DNA of 64,000 bases from Alphaproteobacteria bacterium (lineage in GTDB: Bacteria; Pseudomonadota; Alphaproteobacteria; Sphingomonadales; JAKSBY01). The position numbers were made by a program, and so were the translations under genes. The first letter of the stretch is position 1. Each line of letters opens with the position of its first letter. Under the pieces are notes generated by a model. It did not search any database. It had not been told where the DNA came from and saw nothing but the letters and a program-made list of their open reading frames with translations. Shown here piece after piece: positions 29,824 through 37,808 of this stretch. Location of the stretch: positions 146,566-210,565 of the forward strand of contig JAJFIV010000027.1 of the NCBI GenBank assembly GCA_021774625.1. Direction: 5' to 3'.

Positions 29824-31452
29824 ATGGCCCGTCTAACCGCCAGATTTTTCAGTATTTTAATTCTCTTTCTTTCTGCCTGCAGCGAAGATAAACGTCCCCG
29901 TGACACCCTTCCGTCAGCGGATACGGAAAAAATACTCAGAATCGGCAACACGGCCGAACCCAAAACCCTTGATCCCGGCCTTTCGACCCTGGTCGCGGAA
30001 GCGGTCATTATCCAAAGCCTGTTTCAGGGCCTGACGGATATGCGCCCGGACGGACAGATTATCCCGGGCCAGGCGGAAAGCTGGGTTATATCCGATGACG
30101 GGCTGATCTATACCTTTCGCCTCAGGGACGGCTTGACCTGGTCGGACGGAGTCCCGATGACTGCTGACGATTTCGTTTATTCCCTAAGACGGGTTTTAAA
30201 CCCTTCCGTGGGAGCTGAATTTGCCCCCTTTTATTATCCCATCGAGAATGCCGAAGCAGTGCACAAGGGAGAATTGCCGCCGGGCAGCCTCGGGGTTGTG
30301 GCATTAGATGAGCGGGTCATCGAAATTGCGCTCGCCAAACCCAAACCCAGTCTGATTGAGCTGTTGAGCCACACATCGTCCTATCCCGTACCAAAGCATG
30401 TGGTGGAAAAGATGCGGGGCGGCAACTGGGCGCGGCCCGAAACCATAGTGTCAAACGGCCCCTATATTCTGCGCGACTGGCAGCCGGGCCACATTATTAA
30501 AGTGGAAAGAAACCCGCTTTTTTATGAGTCCGGAAATGTTGCCATCGACAGGATTGAGTTTCTTCCCCTGGAGGAAGGCACGGAAGCCCTGGATCAGTTT
30601 ATTGCGGGAACGATTGATGTCGTCCTGGCAATCCCGCAGGACCGCATGGACTGGATTCAGGAGAATCTGCCGGAGACCCTCCATATTGAGCCGCAATACG
30701 GTACCTATTATTACGTTTTTAACACGGCCCGGCCGCCCTTCGATGATGCCGGGGTGCGGCGGGCCTTGTCGTTGGCGATTGATCCGGCCGTACTGGTCGA
30801 CACGGTTCTGAAGGATGCCGGTTTTCTGCCGGCTCACAGTCTGGTGCCGCCGCTTCTTCCAAGTTACGAGGCGCCTCCGGAACCGCCCTGGCGTATTATG
30901 AGCCCGGAAGAACGCCTGCAACGCGCCCGGACGCTGCTGCAGGAGGCGGGATTTGGCCCCGGCCACCCCCTGAAATTCACTCTCGATGTGAATCTGGGAA
31001 CGGATCACCGGGCTCTCGCAGAAGCGGTCGTAGCAATATGGCGTGAAATAGACGTGGAGGCGGCTATAACCGTCCGTTCCTTCGTTGAGCATGACAATCG
31101 GATGATCGCCGGTGATTTTGATATGGCGCGGACCGGATGGCTTTCCACATTCGATTCCCCGGAATATTTTCTCAATCTTTTGCGCAGCGCGGCCGTTCCG
31201 CTGAATGCGGGCCGGTATAGCAATCCGGAATTCGACCGGCTGATGAGTGAGGCCCTGACCGAGCCCCGCGCAGCGGACCGGGCCGCCCTGATGCGCCACG
31301 CGGAAGCGCTGGCGTTAAGCGAGGTGCCGATTATCCCGATTTATCATTATGTTTCGCGTGAGCTGGTTTCGCCACGGGTGATAAACTGGATCGGCAATCC
31401 GTCGGGACGGCATATGGTCCGGTTTCTGGATCTGGAACCCGCCCGGCAATAA
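29824..31452 (+). CDS. Peptide/oligopeptide ABC transporter substrate-binding lipoprotein (OppA-like)
   Basis: A 542-residue family 5 solute-binding protein. The signal peptide ends in the lipobox FLSAC (Cys 19), so it is anchored in the periplasm. The family start follows: ILRIGNTAEPKTLDPGLS, then VISDDGLIYTFRLRDGLTWSDG, NGPYILRDW and the C-terminal PIYHYVSREL. Binding of oligopeptides is inferred from family similarity to OppA. No permease or ATPase genes follow; the next gene is ahcY, so it may serve a transporter encoded elsewhere. It starts 9 bp after the flavin reductase. Confidence 0.9.
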   Translation: MARLTARFFSILILFLSACSEDKRPRDTLPSADTEKILRIGNTAEPKTLDPGLSTLVAEAVIIQSLFQGLTDMRPDGQIIPGQAESWVISDDGLIYTFRLRDGLTWSDGVPMTADDFVYSLRRVLNPSVGAEFAPFYYPIENAEAVHKGELPPGSLGVVALDERVIEIALAKPKPSLIELLSHTSSYPVPKHVVEKMRGGNWARPETIVSNGPYILRDWQPGHIIKVERNPLFYESGNVAIDRIEFLPLEEGTEALDQFIAGTIDVVLAIPQDRMDWIQENLPETLHIEPQYGTYYYVFNTARPPFDDAGVRRALSLAIDPAVLVDTVLKDAGFLPAHSLVPPLLPSYEAPPEPPWRIMSPEERLQRARTLLQEAGFGPGHPLKFTLDVNLGTDHRALAEAVVAIWREIDVEAAITVRSFVEHDNRMIAGDFDMARTGWLSTFDSPEYFLNLLRSAAVPLNAGRYSNPEFDRLMSEALTEPRAADRAALMRHAEALALSEVPIIPIYHYVSRELVSPRVINWIGNPSGRHMVRFLDLEPARQ

Positions 31453-31464
31453 ATAATATACAGA

Positions 31465-31482
31465 CATAAAGATATCTTTATG
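31465..31482. promoter_or_regulatory. Perfect 18-bp palindrome upstream of ahcY, candidate SahR-type operator
   Basis: CATAAAGAT/ATCTTTATG is a perfect palindrome located 105 bp before the ahcY start and 12 bp after the preceding stop. ArsR-family regulators that sense S-adenosylhomocysteine (SahR) control ahcY and met genes in proteobacteria through short AT-rich palindromes. From memory this sequence resembles the alphaproteobacterial form, but I cannot confirm the consensus here. No arsR-type gene is in the window. Confidence 0.55.
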
Positions 31483-31586
31483 CTTGCCCATAACAGGGAG
31501 CATTGCTATAAGCCACGCAAATTTAACCGTGCGGAAAGCTTTCTCCGGTTATGCCCCGTCATATCCCTGACCATAAGGAATTTTCC

Positions 31587-32990
31587 ATGACCAAAGAGAC
31601 CGATTTTCAAGTTGCTGATTTATCACTTGCAGATTGGGGGCGGCGTGAAATTAATATTGCCGAAACGGAAATGCCGGGCCTGATGGCTCTGCGCGAGGAA
31701 TATGGCGCGGCGCAGCCGCTGAAAGGCGCACGGATTGCCGGCAGCCTGCATATGACCATTCAGACAGCCGTGCTGATTGAAACGCTGACGGCACTGGGGG
31801 CGGAAGTCCGCTGGGCGTCCTGCAATATTTTTTCCACGCAGGATCATGCTGCAGCCGCCATCGCGGCGGCCGGTATCCCGGTTTTTGCCCATAAAGGAGA
31901 ATCACTGGAGGAGTACTGGGATTTTGCGCACCGGATTTTCGAATGGCACGATGGCGGAACCCCCAATCTGATTCTGGATGATGGCGGCGATGCGACCCTG
32001 ATGATTGTTCTGGGCGCAAAGGCGGCGGATGATCCGTCTGCGATTGCCGGCCCGACCAATGAGGAAGAGGAAGTTCTCTTTGCCGCCATTGCCAAAACCA
32101 ATAAGGAGCGGCCCGGCTGGTATGCGAAAAATCTGGCGGCGATCCAGGGAGTGTCCGAGGAAACCACCACCGGCGTGCTGCGGCTTTATCAGATGGCCAA
32201 GGAAGGCCGCCTGCCCTTCCCGGCGATCAATGTGAATGATTCGGTCACCAAATCGAAATTCGATAATCTCTATGGCTGCCGCGAAAGCCTCGTGGACGGT
32301 ATCCGCCGGGCGACTGATGTGATGCTGTCCGGTAAGGTCGCTGTCGTTGCCGGCTACGGCGATGTCGGAAAAGGCTCGGCGGCCAGCCTGCGCAACGGCG
32401 GCGCCCGGGTGCTGGTGACGGAGGTCGATCCCATCTGCGCCCTGCAGGCGGCAATGGAAGGTTATGAAGTTGTCACGATGGAACAGGCTGCCCCGAAGGC
32501 GGACATTTTTGTCACGGCGACCGGTAATGTGGATGTGATCACGGTCGATCATATGCGGGCCATGAAAGACCGTGCCATCGTCTGCAATATCGGCCATTTC
32601 GACAGCGAAATTCAGATCGGCGCTCTCAAGAACTGCAAATGGCTGCCGGTGAAGCCGCAGGTCGATGAAGTGGAATTCCCTGACGGCAAGCGGATCATCG
32701 TGCTGGCTCAGGGACGGCTGGTTAATCTCGGCTGCGCCACCGGCCATCCGAGCTTCGTGATGTCGGCCTCCTTCACCAACCAGACCCTGGCGCAGATTGA
32801 ACTCTGGACCAATGGCGATGCTTATGAGAAGAACAGGGTCTATACGCTGCCCAAACATCTTGATGAAAAAGTGGCCGCGCTGCATCTTGCCAAGCTTGGC
32901 GTGCATCTCACGATGCTGACCGAAAAACAGGCAAAATATATCGGTATCAGTGAAAAAGGGCCGTTCAAGCCTGATCATTACCGCTATTGA
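31587..32990 (+). CDS. ahcY: Adenosylhomocysteinase
   Basis: NAD-dependent enzyme that splits S-adenosylhomocysteine into adenosine and homocysteine, relieving product inhibition of methyltransferases. The 467-residue product has [36 protein letters not shown], the NAD fold [12 protein letters not shown] and the C-terminal KPDHYRY that closes the neighbouring active site. I start at ATG 31587, preceded by AAGGAA, instead of an in-frame ATG at 31551. A perfect palindrome lies upstream and probably controls it. The divL-like gene follows after 148 bp. Confidence 0.97.
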   Translation: MTKETDFQVADLSLADWGRREINIAETEMPGLMALREEYGAAQPLKGARIAGSLHMTIQTAVLIETLTALGAEVRWASCNIFSTQDHAAAAIAAAGIPVFAHKGESLEEYWDFAHRIFEWHDGGTPNLILDDGGDATLMIVLGAKAADDPSAIAGPTNEEEEVLFAAIAKTNKERPGWYAKNLAAIQGVSEETTTGVLRLYQMAKEGRLPFPAINVNDSVTKSKFDNLYGCRESLVDGIRRATDVMLSGKVAVVAGYGDVGKGSAASLRNGGARVLVTEVDPICALQAAMEGYEVVTMEQAAPKADIFVTATGNVDVITVDHMRAMKDRAIVCNIGHFDSEIQIGALKNCKWLPVKPQVDEVEFPDGKRIIVLAQGRLVNLGCATGHPSFVMSASFTNQTLAQIELWTNGDAYEKNRVYTLPKHLDEKVAALHLAKLGVHLTMLTEKQAKYIGISEKGPFKPDHYRY

Positions 32991-33072
32991 CCACAACCTA
33001 GAGCCTTTTTTGATTGGCTTGAAGCTTGTCATTTACGCTGAAAAGACTCTAATGTGCAGGCTGGGCGAAGCG

Positions 33073-33096
33073 CCGCTACGCCGCTCATCGTAGCGG
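33073..33096 (+). promoter_or_regulatory. Hairpin between ahcY and the divL-like gene
   Basis: CCGCTACG (33073-33080) and CGTAGCGG (33089-33096) are perfect 8-bp inverted arms with an 8-nt loop. No T run follows. It could be a weak terminator for ahcY or an RNA element in the leader of the downstream kinase gene. Confidence 0.3.
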
Positions 33097-33138
33097 GCGG
33101 CAGTACGCGCTGTCATCAGCGCAGCAGATATTAGGGTT

Positions 33139-35586
33139 ATGGACGCATCGGCAAATACATTGAGCCTGATTATCGCTATCATCGCCACCAGCGCCTGGCT
33201 GGTGATTGCGATCTGGGCCCTGATCGAGCGCAGCCGCGCTCTTGAGCGGGCGCGCATCGCAGGCGCCGAGGCTTTCTTCAATCGGATCCTGATCGATTCC
33301 GGCCCCAACGCCTTTATGCTTGCTCATCAGGATGGCCAGCTTTTTTGCTCGGACCGGCTGCGGGAATGGCTTGAACTTGAGCATCCGATTTACACGGCGG
33401 ACGATTTTCGAAATGCCGGTTCTGGCGCCGGCCTCAACCAACGGGATGTGGAGAAGCTGCTGGAAAATATCCGCTGCCTGTCCGCGGATGGCCGGCCTTT
33501 TTCACACCGCATTAACTTGTCCGGAGGGCAGCGGCTGATTTCCGCTACCGGGCGGCGGGCGAAAGATGCGGAATCCGGAGGACATTTCGACCTTGTGTGG
33601 TTTCAGGATGCTTCGGTGGATAGGACAGCTTTATCAGCCGCGGAAAAGCGCCTCGCGGAAATTGAGAAGGAGCACCGCTGGCTCACCGACGCCATGAGCG
33701 CCGCGCCCTTCCCCATATGGCTGCGTGACAGGAATCTTGATTTGAAATTCGTCAATAAGGCCTATGCCGCGGCAGTCGAGGCAGGCAGCGCGGAAGAGGC
33801 CGTGAATAACAGGGTCGAATTGCTGTCAGATGCGCTTGAGGGTTCGGCCCGCGACGCCGCAGTCCGCGCTCTGGAGCAATCGAAAGCCGTCCATAGCAGG
33901 CATTTTGCTGTGATCGACGGTCAGCGCCGGGCGCTCAACATGATTGATGCTCCCCTCGCGGGCGATGATGTTGGGACAGTAGGGTTCGCCATCGATATTA
34001 CCGAGCAGGAGGAGGTTAAGTCCGAATTGCTGCGCTATCTCGATTCCCATTCGGAAACCCTCAATAAATTATCGACGCCGGTGGCGATTTTCGCCTCCGA
34101 TAAAACCCTGCAATTCTTCAATTCGGCCTTTGCATCGCTGTGGGAGCTGCCGGAGGAATGGCTGGAGGAGCACCCCCATCATTCCGAGGTGCTGGAGGCC
34201 ATGCGGGAACGGCGCAAACTTCCGGAACAGGCGAATTTTCTCGCCTGGAAACAGGAGGTTCTGTCCCATTATACGGGCCTTCTCGAACCCCTGGAGGAAA
34301 TGTGGCATCTGCCGGATGGCACCGCTCTCCGCGTTGTGACCCAGCCGCATCCCCTGGGCGGGCTGCTGGTTTTGTTCGAGGATATGACCGACCGGCTGAT
34401 TCTTGAACGTTCTTATAATACCCTGATTGCCGTACAGCGGGAAACGCTGGACCATCTTTACGAAGCGGTTGCGGTGTTCGGCAGTGACGGCTGCCTGAAG
34501 CTGCATAATCCGAATTACGCAAAAATATGGCAGTTGAGTGAGGATGATCTGGCGGGCGAGCCGCATATCAGCAGCATTATCGATAACTCTAAGCCCCTTC
34601 TTTCCACCGCCGCCGGCTGGCCTTTGAAGCGCAACAAGCTTTTGGGACAGGTGATGGACCGTCAGCGCATGTCGGGGCGCTTTACCCGGCCCGACGGCAT
34701 GATCCTGGAATATGCCATTGTTCCCCTGCCCGATGGGGCGGTTCTTATCACCTATGTCGATGTCACCGACACCTACCATATCGAACAGGCGCTGCGCGAC
34801 CGCAATGAAGCATTGGAGACCGCCGACCGGCTGAAGTCGCAATTTATCGCCAATATGTCCTACGAGCTCCGGACCCCGCTCAATTCCATTATCGGCTTCA
34901 CTGAACTTCTGGATCAGGAATATTTTGGTCCGCTCAACCAGAAACAGGCCGAATATACCGAAAGCGTTTTGTTTTCCGCCCATGAACTGAAAGATATGAT
35001 CAACGATGTTCTTGATCTGGCGGTGATTGAAGCGGGGGCGATGGAGCTTGAGTTGTGCGAGATAGATATCGCCGAAATTATTCAGAATGTTGCCGTGATG
35101 GTGACCGAACATGCCCGCAAGGAGCGGGTCAAAATAAGAGTGAAAAGCCGGAAACCGGCGGGTATGATCAAAGGAGACATCCGGCTGATCCGCCAGGCCC
35201 TTTACAATCTTATGACCAACGCCATCACTTACACGCCGCCGGGCGGAACCGTCACCCTGCAGGCGCAGGGAACAAGAAATACCGTCGAGCTTGCGGTCAG
35301 CGACACCGGTATCGGCATCGGTCTTGACGAACAGGAAAAGGTTTTCGAAAAATTCCATACCGGCGAAGGTTCAAGCGAAGGCCATGGCGCCGGTCTGGGG
35401 CTGGCGCTGGTCAGAAGCTTTATCGAACTGCATAACGGCAAGGTCAGTCTTGTTTCCGAGCCGGAAAAGGGAACCACAGTGACCTGTATGCTGCCGCGTA
35501 ACCAGCCGGTTCCTCAGAAACGTTCGAACCGCTCCCCGCGCCCGGCGGCGGACGGTGAACATAAAGACGAAATCACAGTCGAGTGA
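33139..35586 (+). CDS. divL: DivL-like PAS sensor kinase with Tyr in place of the H-box histidine
   Basis: An 815-residue membrane-anchored PAS/histidine-kinase-type protein. One N-terminal membrane segment (LSLIIAIIATSAWLVIAIWAL) is followed by several PAS-like regions (about 190-300, 325-420, 440-540). The dimerisation/acceptor region is FIANMSYELRTPL: Tyr575 replaces the usual His of SHELRTPL. The ATP-binding domain is intact (NLMTNAITYTPPGG, DTGIGIG, EKFHTG, GAGLGLALV). This Tyr change, plus the position upstream of tsaE, matches DivL, the Caulobacter cell-fate kinase that binds DivK and controls CckA without His phosphotransfer. The identity is strong by motif and context, but function here is inferred. 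It overlaps tsaE by 4 bp. Confidence 0.85.
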   Translation: MDASANTLSLIIAIIATSAWLVIAIWALIERSRALERARIAGAEAFFNRILIDSGPNAFMLAHQDGQLFCSDRLREWLELEHPIYTADDFRNAGSGAGLNQRDVEKLLENIRCLSADGRPFSHRINLSGGQRLISATGRRAKDAESGGHFDLVWFQDASVDRTALSAAEKRLAEIEKEHRWLTDAMSAAPFPIWLRDRNLDLKFVNKAYAAAVEAGSAEEAVNNRVELLSDALEGSARDAAVRALEQSKAVHSRHFAVIDGQRRALNMIDAPLAGDDVGTVGFAIDITEQEEVKSELLRYLDSHSETLNKLSTPVAIFASDKTLQFFNSAFASLWELPEEWLEEHPHHSEVLEAMRERRKLPEQANFLAWKQEVLSHYTGLLEPLEEMWHLPDGTALRVVTQPHPLGGLLVLFEDMTDRLILERSYNTLIAVQRETLDHLYEAVAVFGSDGCLKLHNPNYAKIWQLSEDDLAGEPHISSIIDNSKPLLSTAAGWPLKRNKLLGQVMDRQRMSGRFTRPDGMILEYAIVPLPDGAVLITYVDVTDTYHIEQALRDRNEALETADRLKSQFIANMSYELRTPLNSIIGFTELLDQEYFGPLNQKQAEYTESVLFSAHELKDMINDVLDLAVIEAGAMELELCEIDIAEIIQNVAVMVTEHARKERVKIRVKSRKPAGMIKGDIRLIRQALYNLMTNAITYTPPGGTVTLQAQGTRNTVELAVSDTGIGIGLDEQEKVFEKFHTGEGSSEGHGAGLGLALVRSFIELHNGKVSLVSEPEKGTTVTCMLPRNQPVPQKRSNRSPRPAADGEHKDEITVE

Positions 35587-36050
35587 GCAGATCGTTTGAG
35601 AGGAAAATACGGGTGAGAGCGCCTGAAGAAACGGCACGGCTTGCCGGGGCGCTTGCGCAAAAGCTTGAGTGTGGCGATGTCCTGCTGCTTTCCGGCCCGC
35701 TGGGCGCGGGGAAAACCCATTTCGCACGGGCTTTGATCCGCAGTCTGACCGGCAACAGCGAGGAAGAGGTGCCGAGCCCCACCTTCACCCTGGTTCAGCA
35801 GTATGAGCGGGCGCAGGGGCCGGATATCTGGCATTTCGATTTATACCGCCTGCAAAATCCTGATGAGGTTTTTGAATTGGGCATCGAGGACGCCTTTGAA
35901 CATGGCATCAGCCTGATCGAATGGCCGGAGCGGATGGAAAAGCTTATCCCTGCAAATGCCTTGCTGTTGACACTCGCTTTTGGCGGCGGAGAAGAGGAAA
36001 GGCATATTCATCTGCAGGGAACGGGCCGTTGGGAAAAAAAGGTGGCATGA
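35583..36050 (+). CDS. tsaE: TsaE, tRNA threonylcarbamoyladenosine ATPase
   Basis: ATPase required with TsaB, TsaC and TsaD for t6A modification at tRNA position 37. The 155-residue product has Walker A GPLGAGKTHFARAL, the switch SPTFTLVQQY, and HFDLYRL with ELGIEDAF. The start is GTG 35583, whose TGA overlap with the kinase stop suggests coupled translation. It is slightly long at the C-terminus. It overlaps the next gene by 4 bp (ATGA). Confidence 0.95.
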   Translation: MSRSFERKIRVRAPEETARLAGALAQKLECGDVLLLSGPLGAGKTHFARALIRSLTGNSEEEVPSPTFTLVQQYERAQGPDIWHFDLYRLQNPDEVFELGIEDAFEHGISLIEWPERMEKLIPANALLLTLAFGGGEEERHIHLQGTGRWEKKVA

Positions 36051-37084
36051 CGGAACGCAATCAGCAGATTCTGGACTTTTTGCGCCAAACCGGGTGGTCG
36101 GCGGCCGAACGGGCGGCCCTTGCCGGCGATGCGTCCTTCCGGCGGTATGAAAGGCTGCGGCGGGGCGGCGAGACGGCTATGCTGATGGATGCGCCGCCGC
36201 CTGAGGAGAATGTCCGGCCGTTTGTCGCCGTTGCGGATTATTTGTGCGGCCTGGGTTACAGTGCGCCCAAAATTCTTGCCGCCGATCAGCCGAACGGTTT
36301 TTTGCTGCTGGAAGATCTGGGTGATGACCGGTTCAGCCGGGTCTTATCCGCCAGGCCTGGCCAGGAGCAGACTCTTTATGAAAATGCGGTCGATTTTCTG
36401 ATTGATCTGCACCGGCAAAATACCCGGAATTCCCTGCCCGCCGAGGGAAAAACCCACACGCTGCCGCATTATGATGCGGCTCTGCTGGCGCGGGAGGCGG
36501 CGCTTTTCACAGACTGGTATCTGCCGCAAATGGATGTGGAGGCAGGGGCGGTTGACCGCGACGCCTTTCTGTCATTGTGGCAGCCTTTTTTGCAGGCGGT
36601 TCAAACGGACACGCCCGGCATCGTGTTACGGGATTATCATGCCGACAATCTGATGTGGCTGCCGGACAGATCAGGGCTGAAACGGATAGGTCTGCTTGAT
36701 TTCCAGGATGCAGTAACCGGTCATCCTGCCTATGATCTTGTCTCGCTGCTGCAGGATGCGAGGCGCGATGTGCCGCTTGAGTTGGAAGAGAAAATGATTG
36801 CCCGCTATCTGGCGGCAAGCACGATGGAAGAACAGGCTTTCCGCAAAGCCTATGCCATTTTGGGAGCGCAGCGGAATACCAAGATCATCGGTATATTTAC
36901 CCGCCTTTGGCAGCGCGACCGCAAGCCGGTTTATCTGCCCCTGATCCCCAGGGTCTGGGGTCTGCTGGAGCGCGACCTTGCCCATCCGGCCCTGCAGCCG
37001 CTTAAGAATTATTTCGACGATTTGGTGCCGGCGGACAGCCGAAACCGCATTTTCAGGGACGGCAGCCATGGCGCGACCGCCTGA
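36047..37084 (+). CDS. amgK: AmgK-like cell-wall sugar kinase (aminoglycoside phosphotransferase fold)
   Basis: A 345-residue kinase of the aminoglycoside-phosphotransferase fold. The catalytic loop is RDYHADNLMW and the metal-binding segment is LLDFQDAVTGHPAYDLVSLLQDAR. In Pseudomonas and Caulobacter, AmgK phosphorylates MurNAc (and GlcNAc) at the anomeric carbon so that MurU can make UDP-MurNAc, bypassing MurA. The pairing with a MurU-type nucleotidyltransferase 17 bp inside its own 3' end supports that role. I start at ATG 36047; the frame is open earlier but that lies inside tsaE. It is not a drug-resistance gene by this context. Confidence 0.87.
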   Translation: MTERNQQILDFLRQTGWSAAERAALAGDASFRRYERLRRGGETAMLMDAPPPEENVRPFVAVADYLCGLGYSAPKILAADQPNGFLLLEDLGDDRFSRVLSARPGQEQTLYENAVDFLIDLHRQNTRNSLPAEGKTHTLPHYDAALLAREAALFTDWYLPQMDVEAGAVDRDAFLSLWQPFLQAVQTDTPGIVLRDYHADNLMWLPDRSGLKRIGLLDFQDAVTGHPAYDLVSLLQDARRDVPLELEEKMIARYLAASTMEEQAFRKAYAILGAQRNTKIIGIFTRLWQRDRKPVYLPLIPRVWGLLERDLAHPALQPLKNYFDDLVPADSRNRIFRDGSHGATA

Positions 37085-37808
37085 ATTCCCGCCAAAAACA
37101 GCAATGGTCCTTGCGGCCGGGCTTGGTCTGCGTATGCGCCCGGTTACCGAAAGCATCCCCAAGGCTCTGGTGTCGGTTGCCGGCAGGACGCTGATCGACC
37201 GCACCCTGGACCGGCTTCATGAAGCCGGTATCGAAAAAGTCGTGGTTAATGTTCATTATCTTGCCGATATGCTGGAAGCTCATCTCGAAAAGCGGAAAAC
37301 GCCAGAAGAAATCATCCTTTCCGATGAGCGGGATCAACTTCTGGAGACCGGCGGCGGCATCCGGAAAGCCCTGCCGTTACTCGGGGACGAGCCGTTTTTC
37401 GCCATCAACTGCGATATCATCTGGCAGGACAATTACAAAAATACCCTGCGCCGTCTGGCCAGCCGCTGGTCCGATGGCTCTATGGATGCGCTGCTGCTGA
37501 TGATCCCGACCATCCGGGCGGCGGGTTATGACGGCAATGGCGATTATCAGATTGAACAGGGCGGCCGCCTTGTGCGGCGGAAACCGCAGACAATTGCGCC
37601 CTATCTTTTCGGCGGCGTGCAAATACTGCATCCCAGGCTGTTTGAAGGATGCGGCGGGGATTCCTTTTCCCTGAACCGTCTTTATGACCGGGCGCAGCAA
37701 GGCGGGCGGCTGTTCGGTCTGCGCCATGAAGGACGCTGGATGCATGTGGGGACGCCCGCCCATATTGAGGAAGCCGAACAGATTTTGCAGCCGGGGAAAC
37801 GCGTATAA
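37068..37808 (+). CDS. murU: MurU-like nucleotidyltransferase
   Basis: A 246-residue sugar-1-phosphate nucleotidyltransferase. The activation motif is MVLAAGLGLRMRPVTESIPKAL, followed by LVSVAGRTLIDRTLDRL, the metal-binding INCDIIW and TGGGIRKALPLLG. With AmgK it would convert MurNAc-1-phosphate and UTP to UDP-MurNAc in cell-wall recycling. ATG 37068 has GGGAC upstream and overlaps amgK by 17 bp; ATG 37104 is a possible shorter start, at the VLAAGLG motif. It overlaps addB by one base. Confidence 0.88.
   Translation: MARPPEFPPKTAMVLAAGLGLRMRPVTESIPKALVSVAGRTLIDRTLDRLHEAGIEKVVVNVHYLADMLEAHLEKRKTPEEIILSDERDQLLETGGGIRKALPLLGDEPFFAINCDIIWQDNYKNTLRRLASRWSDGSMDALLLMIPTIRAAGYDGNGDYQIEQGGRLVRRKPQTIAPYLFGGVQILHPRLFEGCGGDSFSLNRLYDRAQQGGRLFGLRHEGRWMHVGTPAHIEEAEQILQPGKRV

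Noticed and set aside
34069..35358. 429-codon open frame opposite the divL-like gene
   Set aside because: Shadow of the kinase coding sequence; no family motif.
36047..37084. Aminoglycoside resistance gene
   Set aside because: The fold matches aminoglycoside phosphotransferases, but pairing with a MurU-type gene and the conserved location indicate MurNAc kinase.
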